From Bryobacterales bacterium (GTDB taxonomy: Bacteria; Acidobacteriota; Terriglobia; Bryobacterales; Bryobacteraceae): 64,000 nt of DNA. A model generated the notes under the pieces. The model had not been told where the DNA came from and did not search any database. It saw nothing but the letters and a program-made list of their open reading frames with translations. This document shows positions 1 through 8,017 of the stretch, in pieces (the stretch's first letter is position 1; every line of letters starts with the position of its first letter). Both the position numbers and the translations under genes were made by a program. The stretch covers positions 24,432-88,431 of the forward strand of contig JAEUQC010000203.1 in NCBI GenBank assembly GCA_016789905.1, read 5' to 3'.

Positions 1-2
1 TG

Positions 3-1607
3 GGCGCGGGCAGCGATGGGAACTTTTATCAGAACTGGAAGAATGTGGCCGCGCAGAGCTTCTATCAGGCCTTTTACGTACAGGACGATTGGAGAATCAC
101 GCGGAAGCTGACATTGAACGTCGGAGTCCGGTATGACTTCGACACGCCGCGCACCGAACGCTTCGACCGCATGAGCTGGTTCGACCCATCGCTTACGTCC
201 CCGCTGGCCGCCCGCGTGCCGGCGTTTCCGAATCTGAAGGGCGGGTTGCGCTTTGTTGGAGTGGACGGCAACGGCCGGTCGCAATATACCGGGGACTGGA
301 ACAACCTGGCGCCGCGTTTGGGTTTCGCCTACCAGTTCGACGAAAAAACGGCCATTCGCGGCGCATTCGCGCAGTTGTTCGGCCCTAGCACGCTTTCGGC
401 GCAGGGCACAGTGGGCCCGTATGGATTCCGGGTGGAGACGCCGTGGGTGGCAAGTCTCAACGGCATCACACCGCTGAACCTGCTTAGCAATCCGTTCCCC
501 GCTGGATTCCAGCCCGTGCCCGGATCATCGCAGGGAGCGCTGACCGCTATCGGCAGCAATTTGGACGCGCCGCTCAGCAACACCAACACACCCTACACGC
601 TCCAATACAACCTGACCATTCAACGGGAGTTGCCTGGGGCCATCCTGTTGGAAACGGCTTATGTGGCCAATCGCGGCCGGCAACTGTCCCGCGGCGGCGA
701 GGGCGGGTTCACACTCAACCAGGTGGATCCGCAATATCTGAGCCTCGGCAACCAGCTCACCCAATTGGTGGCCAACCCATTTTTCGGCCAAGGCGGAAGC
801 GGTGTGGTGGCCAACGCGCAGGTGTCGCGAGCCCAACTGCTTCGTCCCTACCCGCAGTTCGGCGCCATCTATCCGTTGTTTTCCCAAGGCGCCACGTCGA
901 ACTACGATTCGCTGCAGGTGACGTTTAGCAAACGCTACGCCAGAGGGATCGTTTTTGAAGGAAGCTATGTTTGGGCGAAGGCGATCGACGAGGGTACAAG
1001 CTACCAGGACAGCTACAATGCCCGGGCCAGCCGCGCGGTTTCCAGCGTCCACGTGCCGCAGCGATTGGTGTTCAGCGGCGTTTATGAGATGCCTTTCGGG
1101 CGCGGAAGGCAATTCGGCAAAGACATGTCGCGGTGGATGGACCTGATCGCAGGAGGCTGGCAACTGAACGGAATATGGACGGCGCAGTCGGGGAGCACCT
1201 TGGGCATTGGCGCCACCAATCAGGCGGGACTGTTTACCGAGGCCATCCGCGCCAACAATAACGGGACCAGCGCGGCACAGAGCGGCGACGCGCACAAGCG
1301 GCTGGATCGTTGGTTCGATACCTCGGTCTTCAGCCAGCCCGCACCATTCACGCTGGGTAACATGGGCCCCCTGGTGGCGGGCCTGCGGGGGCACCACATC
1401 AACAACCTGGACGCCTCAATTTTCAAGCAGTTCGCGATCACCGAGAAGGTACGGCTGCAGTTCCGCGCTGAAGCTTTTAATTCGCTGAATCGTGTCCGCT
1501 TCGGTAATCCGAACACGACGGTTACGGCGGGCGCGAATTTCGGCCGGATTACGACGCAATCCAACGATCCCCGACAAATGCAGTTCGGGTTGAAGCTCAT
1601 CTGGTAA
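3..1607 (+). CDS. TonB-dependent receptor, Oar-like (C-terminal part)
   Basis: The reading frame is open through the left edge, so this is the last 534 residues of a larger gene whose start lies outside the window. The sequence has the look of the beta-barrel of acidobacterial Oar-like TonB receptors: barrel strands such as LTLNVGVRYDFDTPRTERFD, a conserved LNNLDASIFKQF-like segment near the end (INNLDASIFKQFAI), and a C-terminal aromatic residue (GLKLIW) that fits the outer-membrane insertion signal. The carboxypeptidase-regulatory and plug domains expected upstream are not visible. A complete relative lies at 14142-17567. The substrate is unknown; this family is usually linked to import of large organic polymers or chelates. 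Confidence 0.85.
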   Translation, partial: GAGSDGNFYQNWKNVAAQSFYQAFYVQDDWRITRKLTLNVGVRYDFDTPRTERFDRMSWFDPSLTSPLAARVPAFPNLKGGLRFVGVDGNGRSQYTGDWNNLAPRLGFAYQFDEKTAIRGAFAQLFGPSTLSAQGTVGPYGFRVETPWVASLNGITPLNLLSNPFPAGFQPVPGSSQGALTAIGSNLDAPLSNTNTPYTLQYNLTIQRELPGAILLETAYVANRGRQLSRGGEGGFTLNQVDPQYLSLGNQLTQLVANPFFGQGGSGVVANAQVSRAQLLRPYPQFGAIYPLFSQGATSNYDSLQVTFSKRYARGIVFEGSYVWAKAIDEGTSYQDSYNARASRAVSSVHVPQRLVFSGVYEMPFGRGRQFGKDMSRWMDLIAGGWQLNGIWTAQSGSTLGIGATNQAGLFTEAIRANNNGTSAAQSGDAHKRLDRWFDTSVFSQPAPFTLGNMGPLVAGLRGHHINNLDASIFKQFAITEKVRLQFRAEAFNSLNRVRFGNPNTTVTAGANFGRITTQSNDPRQMQFGLKLIW

Positions 1608-1642
1608 GCAACCCAGGAACCCATTTATTCCTTAAATTTGAT

Positions 1643-1676
1643 TAAGAACCATCAATTGCCGCCGATTTGGTTCTTA
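1643..1676. terminator. inverted repeat downstream of TonB receptor
   Basis: Perfect 9-bp arms (TAAGAACCA at 1643-1651, TGGTTCTTA at 1668-1676) flank a 16-nt loop. It sits 36 bp after the receptor stop codon, so a transcript-end hairpin is the simplest reading, although no U-tract follows. It could instead be a protein-binding site for the next gene. Confidence 0.35.
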
Positions 1677-1779
1677 GTCCCACTCCAGTCGCTACGCAGG
1701 AATTCGCCCCGGCGACGTTGGGGACGGGCTGCTGCCGTCACTACCCTTGCTATTCCGGCCAGCCGAGTCCGAGGAGATC

Positions 1780-2130
1780 ATGAGGCACTTTGCCGTTGTG
1801 TGCGCGCTGACTTTTGCGTTTACGTCCAATTCGCCGGCGCGGGATGTGCGGATAACAGAAGAGGGAATCGAACCTGCGACCGCGGCCACCACGCAGCAAA
1901 ACAAAACGGACCTATCCGCGCTTGTCACCGACCGCCCTGACTTCACCTAATCCGCCGAAGTGGTGGGCAGGGCCGTGTTTCAAATGGGGAGCGGCTTCAC
2001 ATTTGACAAGTTCACGCTGGAAGGCGAGCGGTCCCGCTCGATTTCCGGTCCGTATCCGCTCCTGCGACTGGGGCTTTCCAGACGTGTGGAGCTTCGCTTT
2101 GCCGGCGACGGCTACTCCTGGCAACGGACC
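1780..2130 (+). pseudogene. decayed outer-membrane 'transporter' (Phenol_MetA_deg-like) N-terminus
   Basis: An ATG at 1780, after the purine-rich GAGGAG at 1771-1776, opens a frame with a signal peptide (MRHFAVVCALTFAFTSNS) and reaches the family signature VTDRPDFT. The next codon is TAA (1948-1950), where the family has Glu (GAA). The same frame then continues with SAEVVGRAVFQMGSGFTF and GLSRRVELRFAGDGYSWQR, which is typical of the putative MetA-pathway outer-membrane family. After about 2130 the similarity stops and chemotaxis-receptor sequence begins in the same frame. A single G-to-T change explains the stop. The gene has therefore lost both its continuity and its C-terminal barrel. Family assignment is from recalled motifs. 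Confidence 0.65.
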
Positions 2131-3084
2131 TCCGTCACGCGCCCGATTGATCGAATGGTGAGCACACTTGAAAAGGTGGCGGCGGGACACCTCAGCAGCC
2201 GGGCGGAGACCAGTGGCGGACAAGAAGTCATCCGGATGGCAATTGCCCTGAATCAGGCATTGGAACAGATAGGTTCGACAATGACGCTAATTCGGGAGGC
2301 CAGCGGTTCCATCCATACCGCGAGTGAGAATCTGAAATCACGAAACGAACAGATCTCAACTTCAGCTGACTCAACGGCGGCGTCGGCGACGGAATTGAGT
2401 GCAACTGGAGGTGTGGTTTCCGCGCACCTGCAGTTGGTGTCATCAAACGGACTGGAGCTATCGGCGTCGATCCGGGAGATTGCCTCCCAAGCCTCCGCCG
2501 GGGCTGAGTTGGCCCAAAAGGCCAGTACGGCCGCAGTGGCCGCTAGCGATATGTTCGCAGTCCTCGAACAGACGAACGTGGAAATCGGCAACGTTGTCTC
2601 GGTGACTTCAGGCATCGCCGGACAAACCAATCTTTTTGCGCTCAACGCCGCCATCGAAGCGGCACACGCCGGAGACGCCGGCCGGGGGTTCGCCGTGGTC
2701 GCCGCTGAGGTAAAGGAACTTGCCTCACAAACGTCCCAAGGGACCGAGGAGATATCCGCTCGCATCGAGGGTATACAATATCAGACCTCACGATCAGTGG
2801 AAGCCATCCGCGCACTCACCGGCATTATCGAATCCGACAACAACGATTCCACGACGATTGCCGCCGCGGTGGAAGAGCAATCGGCCGTCACGAAAGGTAT
2901 CGAACAGCAACTCTACGCAGCCAGCAACTCGACCCAGGACATTGCCATCGCCGTCGACAATCTGGCGGAGAACTCCAACCTGGCGAGCAAGAGCGCGAGC
3001 GAGTCTGTAGCCGCCGCTCGACAACTGCACTCCATTGCGCAAACTCTCCAGCAATCGGTGGGTAGATTCGAGTTGGCGGCGTAA
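1960..3084 (+). CDS. Methyl-accepting chemotaxis protein, HAMP plus signalling domain only
   Basis: From about residue 58 the frame encodes a HAMP-like segment (TRPIDRMVSTLEKVAAGHL) and then the long coiled-coil signalling domain. The highly conserved hairpin tip is present (QTNLFALNAAIEAA, GRGFAVVAAEV, about residues 222-252), which binds CheA and CheW in the family. There is no ligand-binding domain and no transmembrane helix. The first 57 residues are the tail of the decayed outer-membrane gene in the same frame. GTG 1960 is only the first start after the TAA; ATG 2155 inside HAMP is an alternative. If expressed it would be a soluble, sensor-less receptor. It may be a dead fusion product. 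Confidence 0.75.
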   Translation: MVGRAVFQMGSGFTFDKFTLEGERSRSISGPYPLLRLGLSRRVELRFAGDGYSWQRTSVTRPIDRMVSTLEKVAAGHLSSRAETSGGQEVIRMAIALNQALEQIGSTMTLIREASGSIHTASENLKSRNEQISTSADSTAASATELSATGGVVSAHLQLVSSNGLELSASIREIASQASAGAELAQKASTAAVAASDMFAVLEQTNVEIGNVVSVTSGIAGQTNLFALNAAIEAAHAGDAGRGFAVVAAEVKELASQTSQGTEEISARIEGIQYQTSRSVEAIRALTGIIESDNNDSTTIAAAVEEQSAVTKGIEQQLYAASNSTQDIAIAVDNLAENSNLASKSASESVAAARQLHSIAQTLQQSVGRFELAA

Positions 3085-3114
3085 TAGCCCGCACCAGCGC
3101 CATGGGCAATCAGG

Positions 3115-3120
3115 TATGCT
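3115..3120 (+). promoter_or_regulatory. -10-like hexamer, leaderless context
   Basis: TATGCT lies 6 nt before ATG 3127 and there is no Shine-Dalgarno site, so transcription would begin at or next to the start codon. Confidence 0.4.
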
Positions 3121-3126
3121 CGCTAG

Positions 3127-3564
3127 ATGTCTGCCCGCATTGCATGTTTGTTCGTCCTGTTAATGCGCCTCGCCGCCCAGGATTCTTCGCTAACCGTGCA
3201 GGAAAAGCTCTTCCAGGAGTCGCTTGCGAACGTAGCTCTCGTTGGCTATTACACAAACGGCAATGGAGGCGAGTTAAAGCAGGACCGTTACCTCATAGAG
3301 AAGATCAGCAAGGCATCCGGAAAGCTTTGGAAGTTCGACGTCCGTATCCAATACAACGGCAAGGACATGCCGCTCTCGATCCCAGTGCCGATTGAGTGGG
3401 CTGGCGATACGCCTGTTGTCTCGCTTACCAATATGGCGATTCCAGGCTCCGGCACGTTTACCGCGCGGGTACTGTTCTACGACGGGGCTTACGCCGGTAC
3501 GTGGTCGCGCACCGGGGGAACGGGGGGAAAAATGTTCGGCGCCATTCAGAAAACGCGGCCTTAG
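3127..3564 (+). CDS. Small secreted protein, unknown function
   Basis: The product is 145 residues and starts with a hydrophobic segment ending at a likely signal-peptidase site (LLMRLAAQDS). The mature part is predicted beta-rich, with polar strands and a glycine-rich end (GTWSRTGGTGGKMFGAIQ). That ending recalls small extracellular proteins found in acidobacteria and planctomycetes, but I cannot name a family. It stands alone between the chemotaxis fragment and the PIG-L gene, and its own TATGCT element 6 nt upstream suggests leaderless expression. No catalytic motif is visible. Confidence 0.65.
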   Translation: MSARIACLFVLLMRLAAQDSSLTVQEKLFQESLANVALVGYYTNGNGGELKQDRYLIEKISKASGKLWKFDVRIQYNGKDMPLSIPVPIEWAGDTPVVSLTNMAIPGSGTFTARVLFYDGAYAGTWSRTGGTGGKMFGAIQKTRP

Positions 3565-3584
3565 CCGACGTCCGGGAGGGAGTA

Positions 3585-3590
3585 TATAAT
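3585..3590 (+). promoter_or_regulatory. consensus -10 (TATAAT), leaderless context
   Basis: A perfect TATAAT ends exactly 6 nt before ATG 3597, placing +1 on the A of the start codon. No clear -35 is seen 17 bp upstream. Confidence 0.55.
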
Positions 3591-3596
3591 CGGCGC

Positions 3597-4529
3597 ATGA
3601 TTCGCCGAAGCTTTCTAGCCACACTGACGGCCGCGGGCGCGGCGGCGCAAAGTGCGGAAATCGCGGTTGAGCAGCAGATGCCGGGATTGCCACACAAGGG
3701 GAAAGTGCTGCTGGCGATCCAGGCGCACTCGGACGATATTCCGCTCTCGGCAGCGGGCACGGTGGCAAAGCTCATTGAGGAAGGCTACACCGGATATCTG
3801 ATTCGAGCGACCAACGATGACATGGGCGACGCGCCCGGACTGGGCACGCCGGGCACAATTGGAGAGCACGTTCTGGGCAATGAACGTGACAACGCCGAAG
3901 TGGCCCGCATTCTCGGGTGCAAAGGCAACTTCGACCTGAACTACAACAACCATCGCATGGCTGATGTTTCGCTGAACGAGTTGATCGGCCGGCTCATCTT
4001 CCTGATCCGCGCGCTGAAGGCGGACACGGTGGTTTGTTGGGACCCCTGGGCGCACGACGAAGAGAACCCCGATCACTACACCATCGCGCGAGCCGTGGAA
4101 GCGGCCAGTTGGATGGCGGGACGGGCGCACGACTTTCCAGAACAGGTGGCGCTGGGCCACGCACCGAGAACCGTGCAGGAGAAATACTATTTCGCGCGGC
4201 GGCCAGAGATTACACGCGTTGTTGATATCAGCAAGCAAATCGATAAGGTGATTGAAGCCAATCGAGCCAACCGCGCCAAGGGTCCCGCCGGCCACCTTGG
4301 CTCCCGGCTCCGCGCCAGCCTCGCCTCGCGCGGACAGAAACTGCCGCTGCTGGGCGATGACGACATCACCGCCGAGCGCAACTACGTCCGTGAATTCGTG
4401 CTGGCACGCAGCCGCGCGCTTGGAGCCAAACACGGCGTTGCGTACGCGGAAGCGTTCCACTACATTGGCCCTGGGGCCGGGCGCAGCCGCATCGAAGAGT
4501 ACATCAAGCGCCACGCGGTTCCGCGATAA
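3597..4529 (+). CDS. PIG-L family deacetylase (LmbE-like)
   Basis: The 310-residue product has an exported-type start (MIRRSFLATLTAAGAAAQS) and then the zinc-binding signature of the PIG-L/LmbE N-acetylglucosamine deacetylases: AHSDD at residues 43-47 (AHPDD in most members) and a distal NPDHYTIARAV histidine motif near residue 150. The family removes acetyl groups from N-acetylglucosaminyl compounds. An exported member next to a sulfatase suggests work on extracellular sugars or glycoconjugates, which is inference. ATG 3597 was chosen over upstream in-frame starts because it gives a clean signal peptide and follows TATAAT directly. Its 3' end overlaps the converging sulfatase gene by 26 bp. 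Confidence 0.85.
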   Translation: MIRRSFLATLTAAGAAAQSAEIAVEQQMPGLPHKGKVLLAIQAHSDDIPLSAAGTVAKLIEEGYTGYLIRATNDDMGDAPGLGTPGTIGEHVLGNERDNAEVARILGCKGNFDLNYNNHRMADVSLNELIGRLIFLIRALKADTVVCWDPWAHDEENPDHYTIARAVEAASWMAGRAHDFPEQVALGHAPRTVQEKYYFARRPEITRVVDISKQIDKVIEANRANRAKGPAGHLGSRLRASLASRGQKLPLLGDDDITAERNYVREFVLARSRALGAKHGVAYAEAFHYIGPGAGRSRIEEYIKRHAVPR

Positions 4530-5889
4530 GCGCACGGTGGCGCGCCAGTTCCTTGGCGTACCGCGGGTCGCCGGCCACATTGGTGAACTCGTGTGGATCC
4601 TTCCGGTGGTCATACAGCTCTTCGGCGGTCTCTTCCGGCGTGCGCCAGTGAATGTAGCGAAAATCGGCGGTTCGCACGGCGCGGCCCTCGGTTTTCCCCG
4701 CGTTCAGTTGCGTGCGCGCGGCATTGCGGTGCGTCCGCTTCGGGTTGTCCAGCACCGGACGCAGACTCTGACCAGCCAGATTCGACGGCGGCGTCAACCC
4801 GCAGAGGTCCGCGAGAGTGGGATACACATCGACGAGTTCGACAAGCGAGCGGCTCACCTGGCCGCGGCCCTTCGTGCCGGGCGCGGAAACGATAAGCGGC
4901 ACTTTCGCCGACTCCTCCATCAGACTTCGCTTCTGCCAGAATGTATGCTCGCCAAGGTGCCAGCCGTGATCGCCTTGGAAAACAACCAGCGTGTTGTCGC
5001 GCAGGCCCAGGCCATCGAGCGCAGCCAGTACACGGCCCAACTGGGCATCCATGAATGAGATGGCCGCGTAGTAACCGCGCAAGGCCTCCATCTGCTGGTC
5101 CTCATTCATCTTCATGTTCCCGGCGGTGGCGCCAAGCGTTCGCGCCACAAGAGCGGGTATGTCGTTCAGATCATCGGCGGGGTTCCTCGCGAGGCGGATT
5201 TTGGAAAGCGGGTAGCGGTCGAAGAATTCACCTGGCGCAACAAATGGAACATGGGGGCGGACGAAGCCAAGGCCCAGGAAAAATGGATCGTTGCGATGCT
5301 TTTCCAGGTGCGCAATAGCGCGGTTGGCCGCGTCGAAATCGGCCTGCTCGCTTGCGTCCGGCGTGCGGACTGTGCGCATGCCGACGCCCGGCGCAATGTG
5401 CGGTGTCAGGTTGCGGGTCTCGCCGGCCGAGTTGTGCTCTTTGCCCTGCGGACTGCCGTTGTGCGTCCAACTCGCCGCGTCCTGCCACTGTGCCGTGCCC
5501 ACCGTGCCCGGCACACCCATATGGAACATCTTCCCTTCCCGGATCGACTGGTACCCGTTGTTCTTGAATAGCTGCGGCATCGTCACATGGTTCGGATGGA
5601 ATTCGCGGAAGTCCGGGCCGTTGGTCAAAACGCGCGTCACGTCGGGCCGCAGACCGGTAAGGAAACTCGCCCGCGACGGCGCGCACAAGGCATACTGGCA
5701 ATAAGCGCGTTCGAACCGGACGCCATTCCGGGACAGCGAGTCGATGTGTGGCGATTGCACAAGCGGGTGACCATAGCAGCCAAGCGCCGTCGAGGTCAGG
5801 TCGTCCGATACGACGAACAACACATTCATCGGGCGCTTCGGCGCGGCCGCGGCGGCGAGGGCGCCGGTTAAGAAATGTCTGCGATTCAT
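4504..5889 (-). CDS. Exported sulfatase (iduronate-2-sulfatase-like)
   Basis: The product is 461 residues from ATG 5889; a TTG at 5901 is possible but less likely. A signal peptide (MNRRHFLTGALAAAAAP) precedes the type I sulfatase fold. The catalytic CAPSR (Cys69) is the site a formylglycine-generating enzyme would modify. VSDD (residues 27-30) and the later GDHGWHLGEHTFWQK supply metal and sulfate ligands in the order seen in iduronate-2-sulfatases. It hydrolyses sulfate esters, probably on polysaccharides outside the cytoplasm. No maturase gene lies in the window. It is transcribed towards, and overlaps the end of, the PIG-L gene. Confidence 0.9.
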   Translation of the reverse strand: MNRRHFLTGALAAAAAPKRPMNVLFVVSDDLTSTALGCYGHPLVQSPHIDSLSRNGVRFERAYCQYALCAPSRASFLTGLRPDVTRVLTNGPDFREFHPNHVTMPQLFKNNGYQSIREGKMFHMGVPGTVGTAQWQDAASWTHNGSPQGKEHNSAGETRNLTPHIAPGVGMRTVRTPDASEQADFDAANRAIAHLEKHRNDPFFLGLGFVRPHVPFVAPGEFFDRYPLSKIRLARNPADDLNDIPALVARTLGATAGNMKMNEDQQMEALRGYYAAISFMDAQLGRVLAALDGLGLRDNTLVVFQGDHGWHLGEHTFWQKRSLMEESAKVPLIVSAPGTKGRGQVSRSLVELVDVYPTLADLCGLTPPSNLAGQSLRPVLDNPKRTHRNAARTQLNAGKTEGRAVRTADFRYIHWRTPEETAEELYDHRKDPHEFTNVAGDPRYAKELARHRALIAEPRGA

Positions 5890-5918
5890 GGGCTTTCGCA
5901 AACGATATCAAAATTGAA

Positions 5919-5924
5919 TAAGCT
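5919..5924 (+). promoter_or_regulatory. -10-like hexamer, leaderless context
   Basis: TAAGCT is 6 nt before ATG 5931. It matches only T1, A2 and T6 of the consensus, but the spacing repeats that of other genes here. Confidence 0.3.
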
Positions 5925-5930
5925 CGTCCC

Positions 5931-7523
5931 ATGCGCCTACTCGCTCTCGCGCTCTGTGCTTGCCGTTGTTGGGCCCAGCAGGATTTGCATCGGACCTACA
6001 CGTCCAGCATTGACAACACCGCCCAGCCATACCGGATGTATGTGCCCGCTCATCATTCCACGCCGGCGCCGCTCGTCATTGCGCTGCATGGGACCAGCGG
6101 CAATGAGAACACGCTGCTTGATTCCCATCCCAGCCTGAAACCCGCGGCGGAGAGGCATGGGATGATCGTCGTCAGTCCGCACGGCCGCGGGGCCACGGAA
6201 TACCGCGGAATCGGAGAGCACGACGTGTTGAGCGTGTTGGCGGAGGTGCGGAAGCAATACGCCATCGATCCGGAACGGATCTACCTGACTGGCCACTCCA
6301 TGGGCGGCACTGGCGCGGCGTACCTGGCCATGCGGCACCCGGACCTATTTGCCGCCGCGGCGCCGCTGGCGGCCGCCTACAGCTACCCTTGGCTGGCGCG
6401 CAACCTGGTGGCCGTCCCCACGCTTTGGGTCGCCGGTGCCAACGACGACGAATACTACCACCGGGGCGTCGCGGTGGGCATGGAACGGATGCGCAAATTC
6501 GGCGCGCGCGCCACGCTCGAATCGTTACCCGGCGAGGGGCACGATGGGCCTATGAAGGACTTTGATCGCGTCCTGGGCTGGCTCGCCAAACACAAGCGAG
6601 ATCCGCATCCCCGCCGATACACCTATGAAACCGACACGCCGCTGCATGGCTGCGCCTTCTGGACCTGTCTTCAATCCTTCCAGACACCAGGCACGATGGC
6701 CCTGATCACGGCCGAAGCTCCCGGCGGTAACCGGGTGAATCTCACCCTCACCAACGTTTCCGAATTCACGTTCGCCCCCGATTCCACGTTCATCGACACC
6801 ACAAAGGCCGTGCCAATAGCAGTCAACGGCAACCTCATATGGAGCGCGCCGATTCCGCTCGACCGCCAACTCCGGATCACCCATGGCTGGTCCGCGACAC
6901 TGGAACCACTGGAGCCGCGCGCACTGGCATGGCGGAACCACCGCGTCGCCGAAGCGCCTCGACAACTCGACATGCTCGGTACTCAAAAGACTCTGGGCAC
7001 CTGGATCGCCGATGCAATGCGAGCCGCGACGGGCGCCGACATAGCGCTCTACGGAGGCTGGGCCTATCGCGGTCTGCCTATCCCGCAAGGCGCCGTTGAT
7101 ATTGTCGACCTGCTGCAATGTTCCCGGCCATTTGACCAACTTCTGGTGACAGTCCGGCTAACCGGCCAGGAGATAGTCCAGATTCTGGACGACAACGTCC
7201 CGCACAAAGGAAAGGATCAGCCACTCCGAATTGACACGCCTGGAGCCAGCCGCCTGTTGCAGCCTTCCGGACTCCGTTATTCCTTTGACGCGGCCAAACC
7301 CGACGGATATAAAATCACGGCCACATCACTCGACCTCGACAAGACATACACAGTGGTTCTGGAGGGCCAAGCGGTCGAACGCCAATCCGTCCTTCTCGCC
7401 GGAAAGTTCCGCCGTCTGGATTATCAGACGACTGCCATTCCGCTAACACTGGCGCTCTATGGCCATGCCGCCAAATCGGGCCGCATCGTGGCGCCGCCGG
7501 ACACGCGGATTACAGCCCGATAA
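5931..7523 (+). CDS. Alpha/beta-hydrolase fused to a 5'-nucleotidase C-terminal domain
   Basis: The protein is 530 residues with a short signal peptide. Residues about 20-220 are an alpha/beta-hydrolase of the secreted esterase/depolymerase type: oxyanion HGTSGNEN, nucleophile GHSMGG (Ser123), an acid in GANDDEYY (Asp172/173) and His204 in GEGHDG. Residues about 230-345 are a beta-rich linker region. From about 352 the sequence follows the 5'-nucleotidase C-terminal domain: ADAMRAATGADIALYGGWAYR, then RPFDQLLVTVRLTGQEIVQI and SGLRYSFDAAKPDG. The metallophosphatase domain that normally precedes this fold is absent. The nucleotidase fold may have been recruited to bind a nucleoside-like or aromatic ligand for the esterase. 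It is divergent from the sulfatase gene. Confidence 0.85.
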   Translation: MRLLALALCACRCWAQQDLHRTYTSSIDNTAQPYRMYVPAHHSTPAPLVIALHGTSGNENTLLDSHPSLKPAAERHGMIVVSPHGRGATEYRGIGEHDVLSVLAEVRKQYAIDPERIYLTGHSMGGTGAAYLAMRHPDLFAAAAPLAAAYSYPWLARNLVAVPTLWVAGANDDEYYHRGVAVGMERMRKFGARATLESLPGEGHDGPMKDFDRVLGWLAKHKRDPHPRRYTYETDTPLHGCAFWTCLQSFQTPGTMALITAEAPGGNRVNLTLTNVSEFTFAPDSTFIDTTKAVPIAVNGNLIWSAPIPLDRQLRITHGWSATLEPLEPRALAWRNHRVAEAPRQLDMLGTQKTLGTWIADAMRAATGADIALYGGWAYRGLPIPQGAVDIVDLLQCSRPFDQLLVTVRLTGQEIVQILDDNVPHKGKDQPLRIDTPGASRLLQPSGLRYSFDAAKPDGYKITATSLDLDKTYTVVLEGQAVERQSVLLAGKFRRLDYQTTAIPLTLALYGHAAKSGRIVAPPDTRITAR

Positions 7524-7526
7524 TTT

Positions 7527-7543
7527 ACTTGCTTTTTGCAAGT
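7527..7543. promoter_or_regulatory. palindromic operator upstream of the HxlR gene
   Basis: Perfect dyad ACTTGC-N5-GCAAGT, 21 bp before the GTG start of the HxlR-type regulator. Dyads of this kind are common in front of HxlR-family genes, so autoregulation is likely. A terminator hairpin for the upstream gene is the alternative. Confidence 0.6.
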
Positions 7544-7551
7544 GACATGCC

Positions 7552-7557
7552 TAAGCT
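7552..7557 (+). promoter_or_regulatory. -10-like hexamer, leaderless context
   Basis: TAAGCT ends 7 nt before GTG 7565, just inside the region an operator-bound repressor would block. Confidence 0.3.
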
Positions 7558-7564
7558 TTAAAGA

Positions 7565-8017
7565 GTGCCCGCGCCAAAGCACCGGTCCGGATGCCCGGTC
7601 AGCGTCTCGCTCGACTATCTCGGCGATCGCTGGTCTCTGTTGATCATCCGCGACCTGATGGTCCGCGGCTATCAGACTTTCAAGGAGTTCCAACAGTCCG
7701 GCGAGAATATCGCCACCAATATCCTTAGTGATCGGCTGCAAAAGCTGGAAGCCGCCGGCATATTGACCGCGAAGCCCGCGCCGGAAGATTTGCGACGCAT
7801 CCACTACCGGCTGACCGAAAAGGGCGTCGCACTGGCGCCGGTGATCTACGAACTTCTCATCTGGGCGGGCCGGCACGGCAAGACCGGCGCCCCTTGCGCC
7901 GTTATCGAACATATGGCGCGAAACCGTGAACATGTCCTTGCCGAGGTCCGCCGCCGGTGGGAACAACAAGACCTGACACCTATACTTCCAACCTTCAAAA
8001 AGGAGAAACACAAATGA
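7565..8017 (+). CDS. HxlR-family winged-helix transcriptional regulator
   Basis: The 150-residue product has the family signature: a Cys near the N-terminus (SGCPVSVSLDYLGDRWSLLI), followed by the MarR-like winged helix (TNILSDRLQKLEAAGIL, HYRLTEKGVALAPVIYEL). HxlR proteins are dimeric DNA-binding regulators, often redox- or aldehyde-sensing through that cysteine. The last residues are lysine-rich. GTG 7565 is the only sensible start. The stop TGA overlaps the ATG of the BNR-repeat gene by 4 nt, so they are co-transcribed. The palindrome at 7527-7543 is its probable operator. Confidence 0.88.
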   Translation: MPAPKHRSGCPVSVSLDYLGDRWSLLIIRDLMVRGYQTFKEFQQSGENIATNILSDRLQKLEAAGILTAKPAPEDLRRIHYRLTEKGVALAPVIYELLIWAGRHGKTGAPCAVIEHMARNREHVLAEVRRRWEQQDLTPILPTFKKEKHK

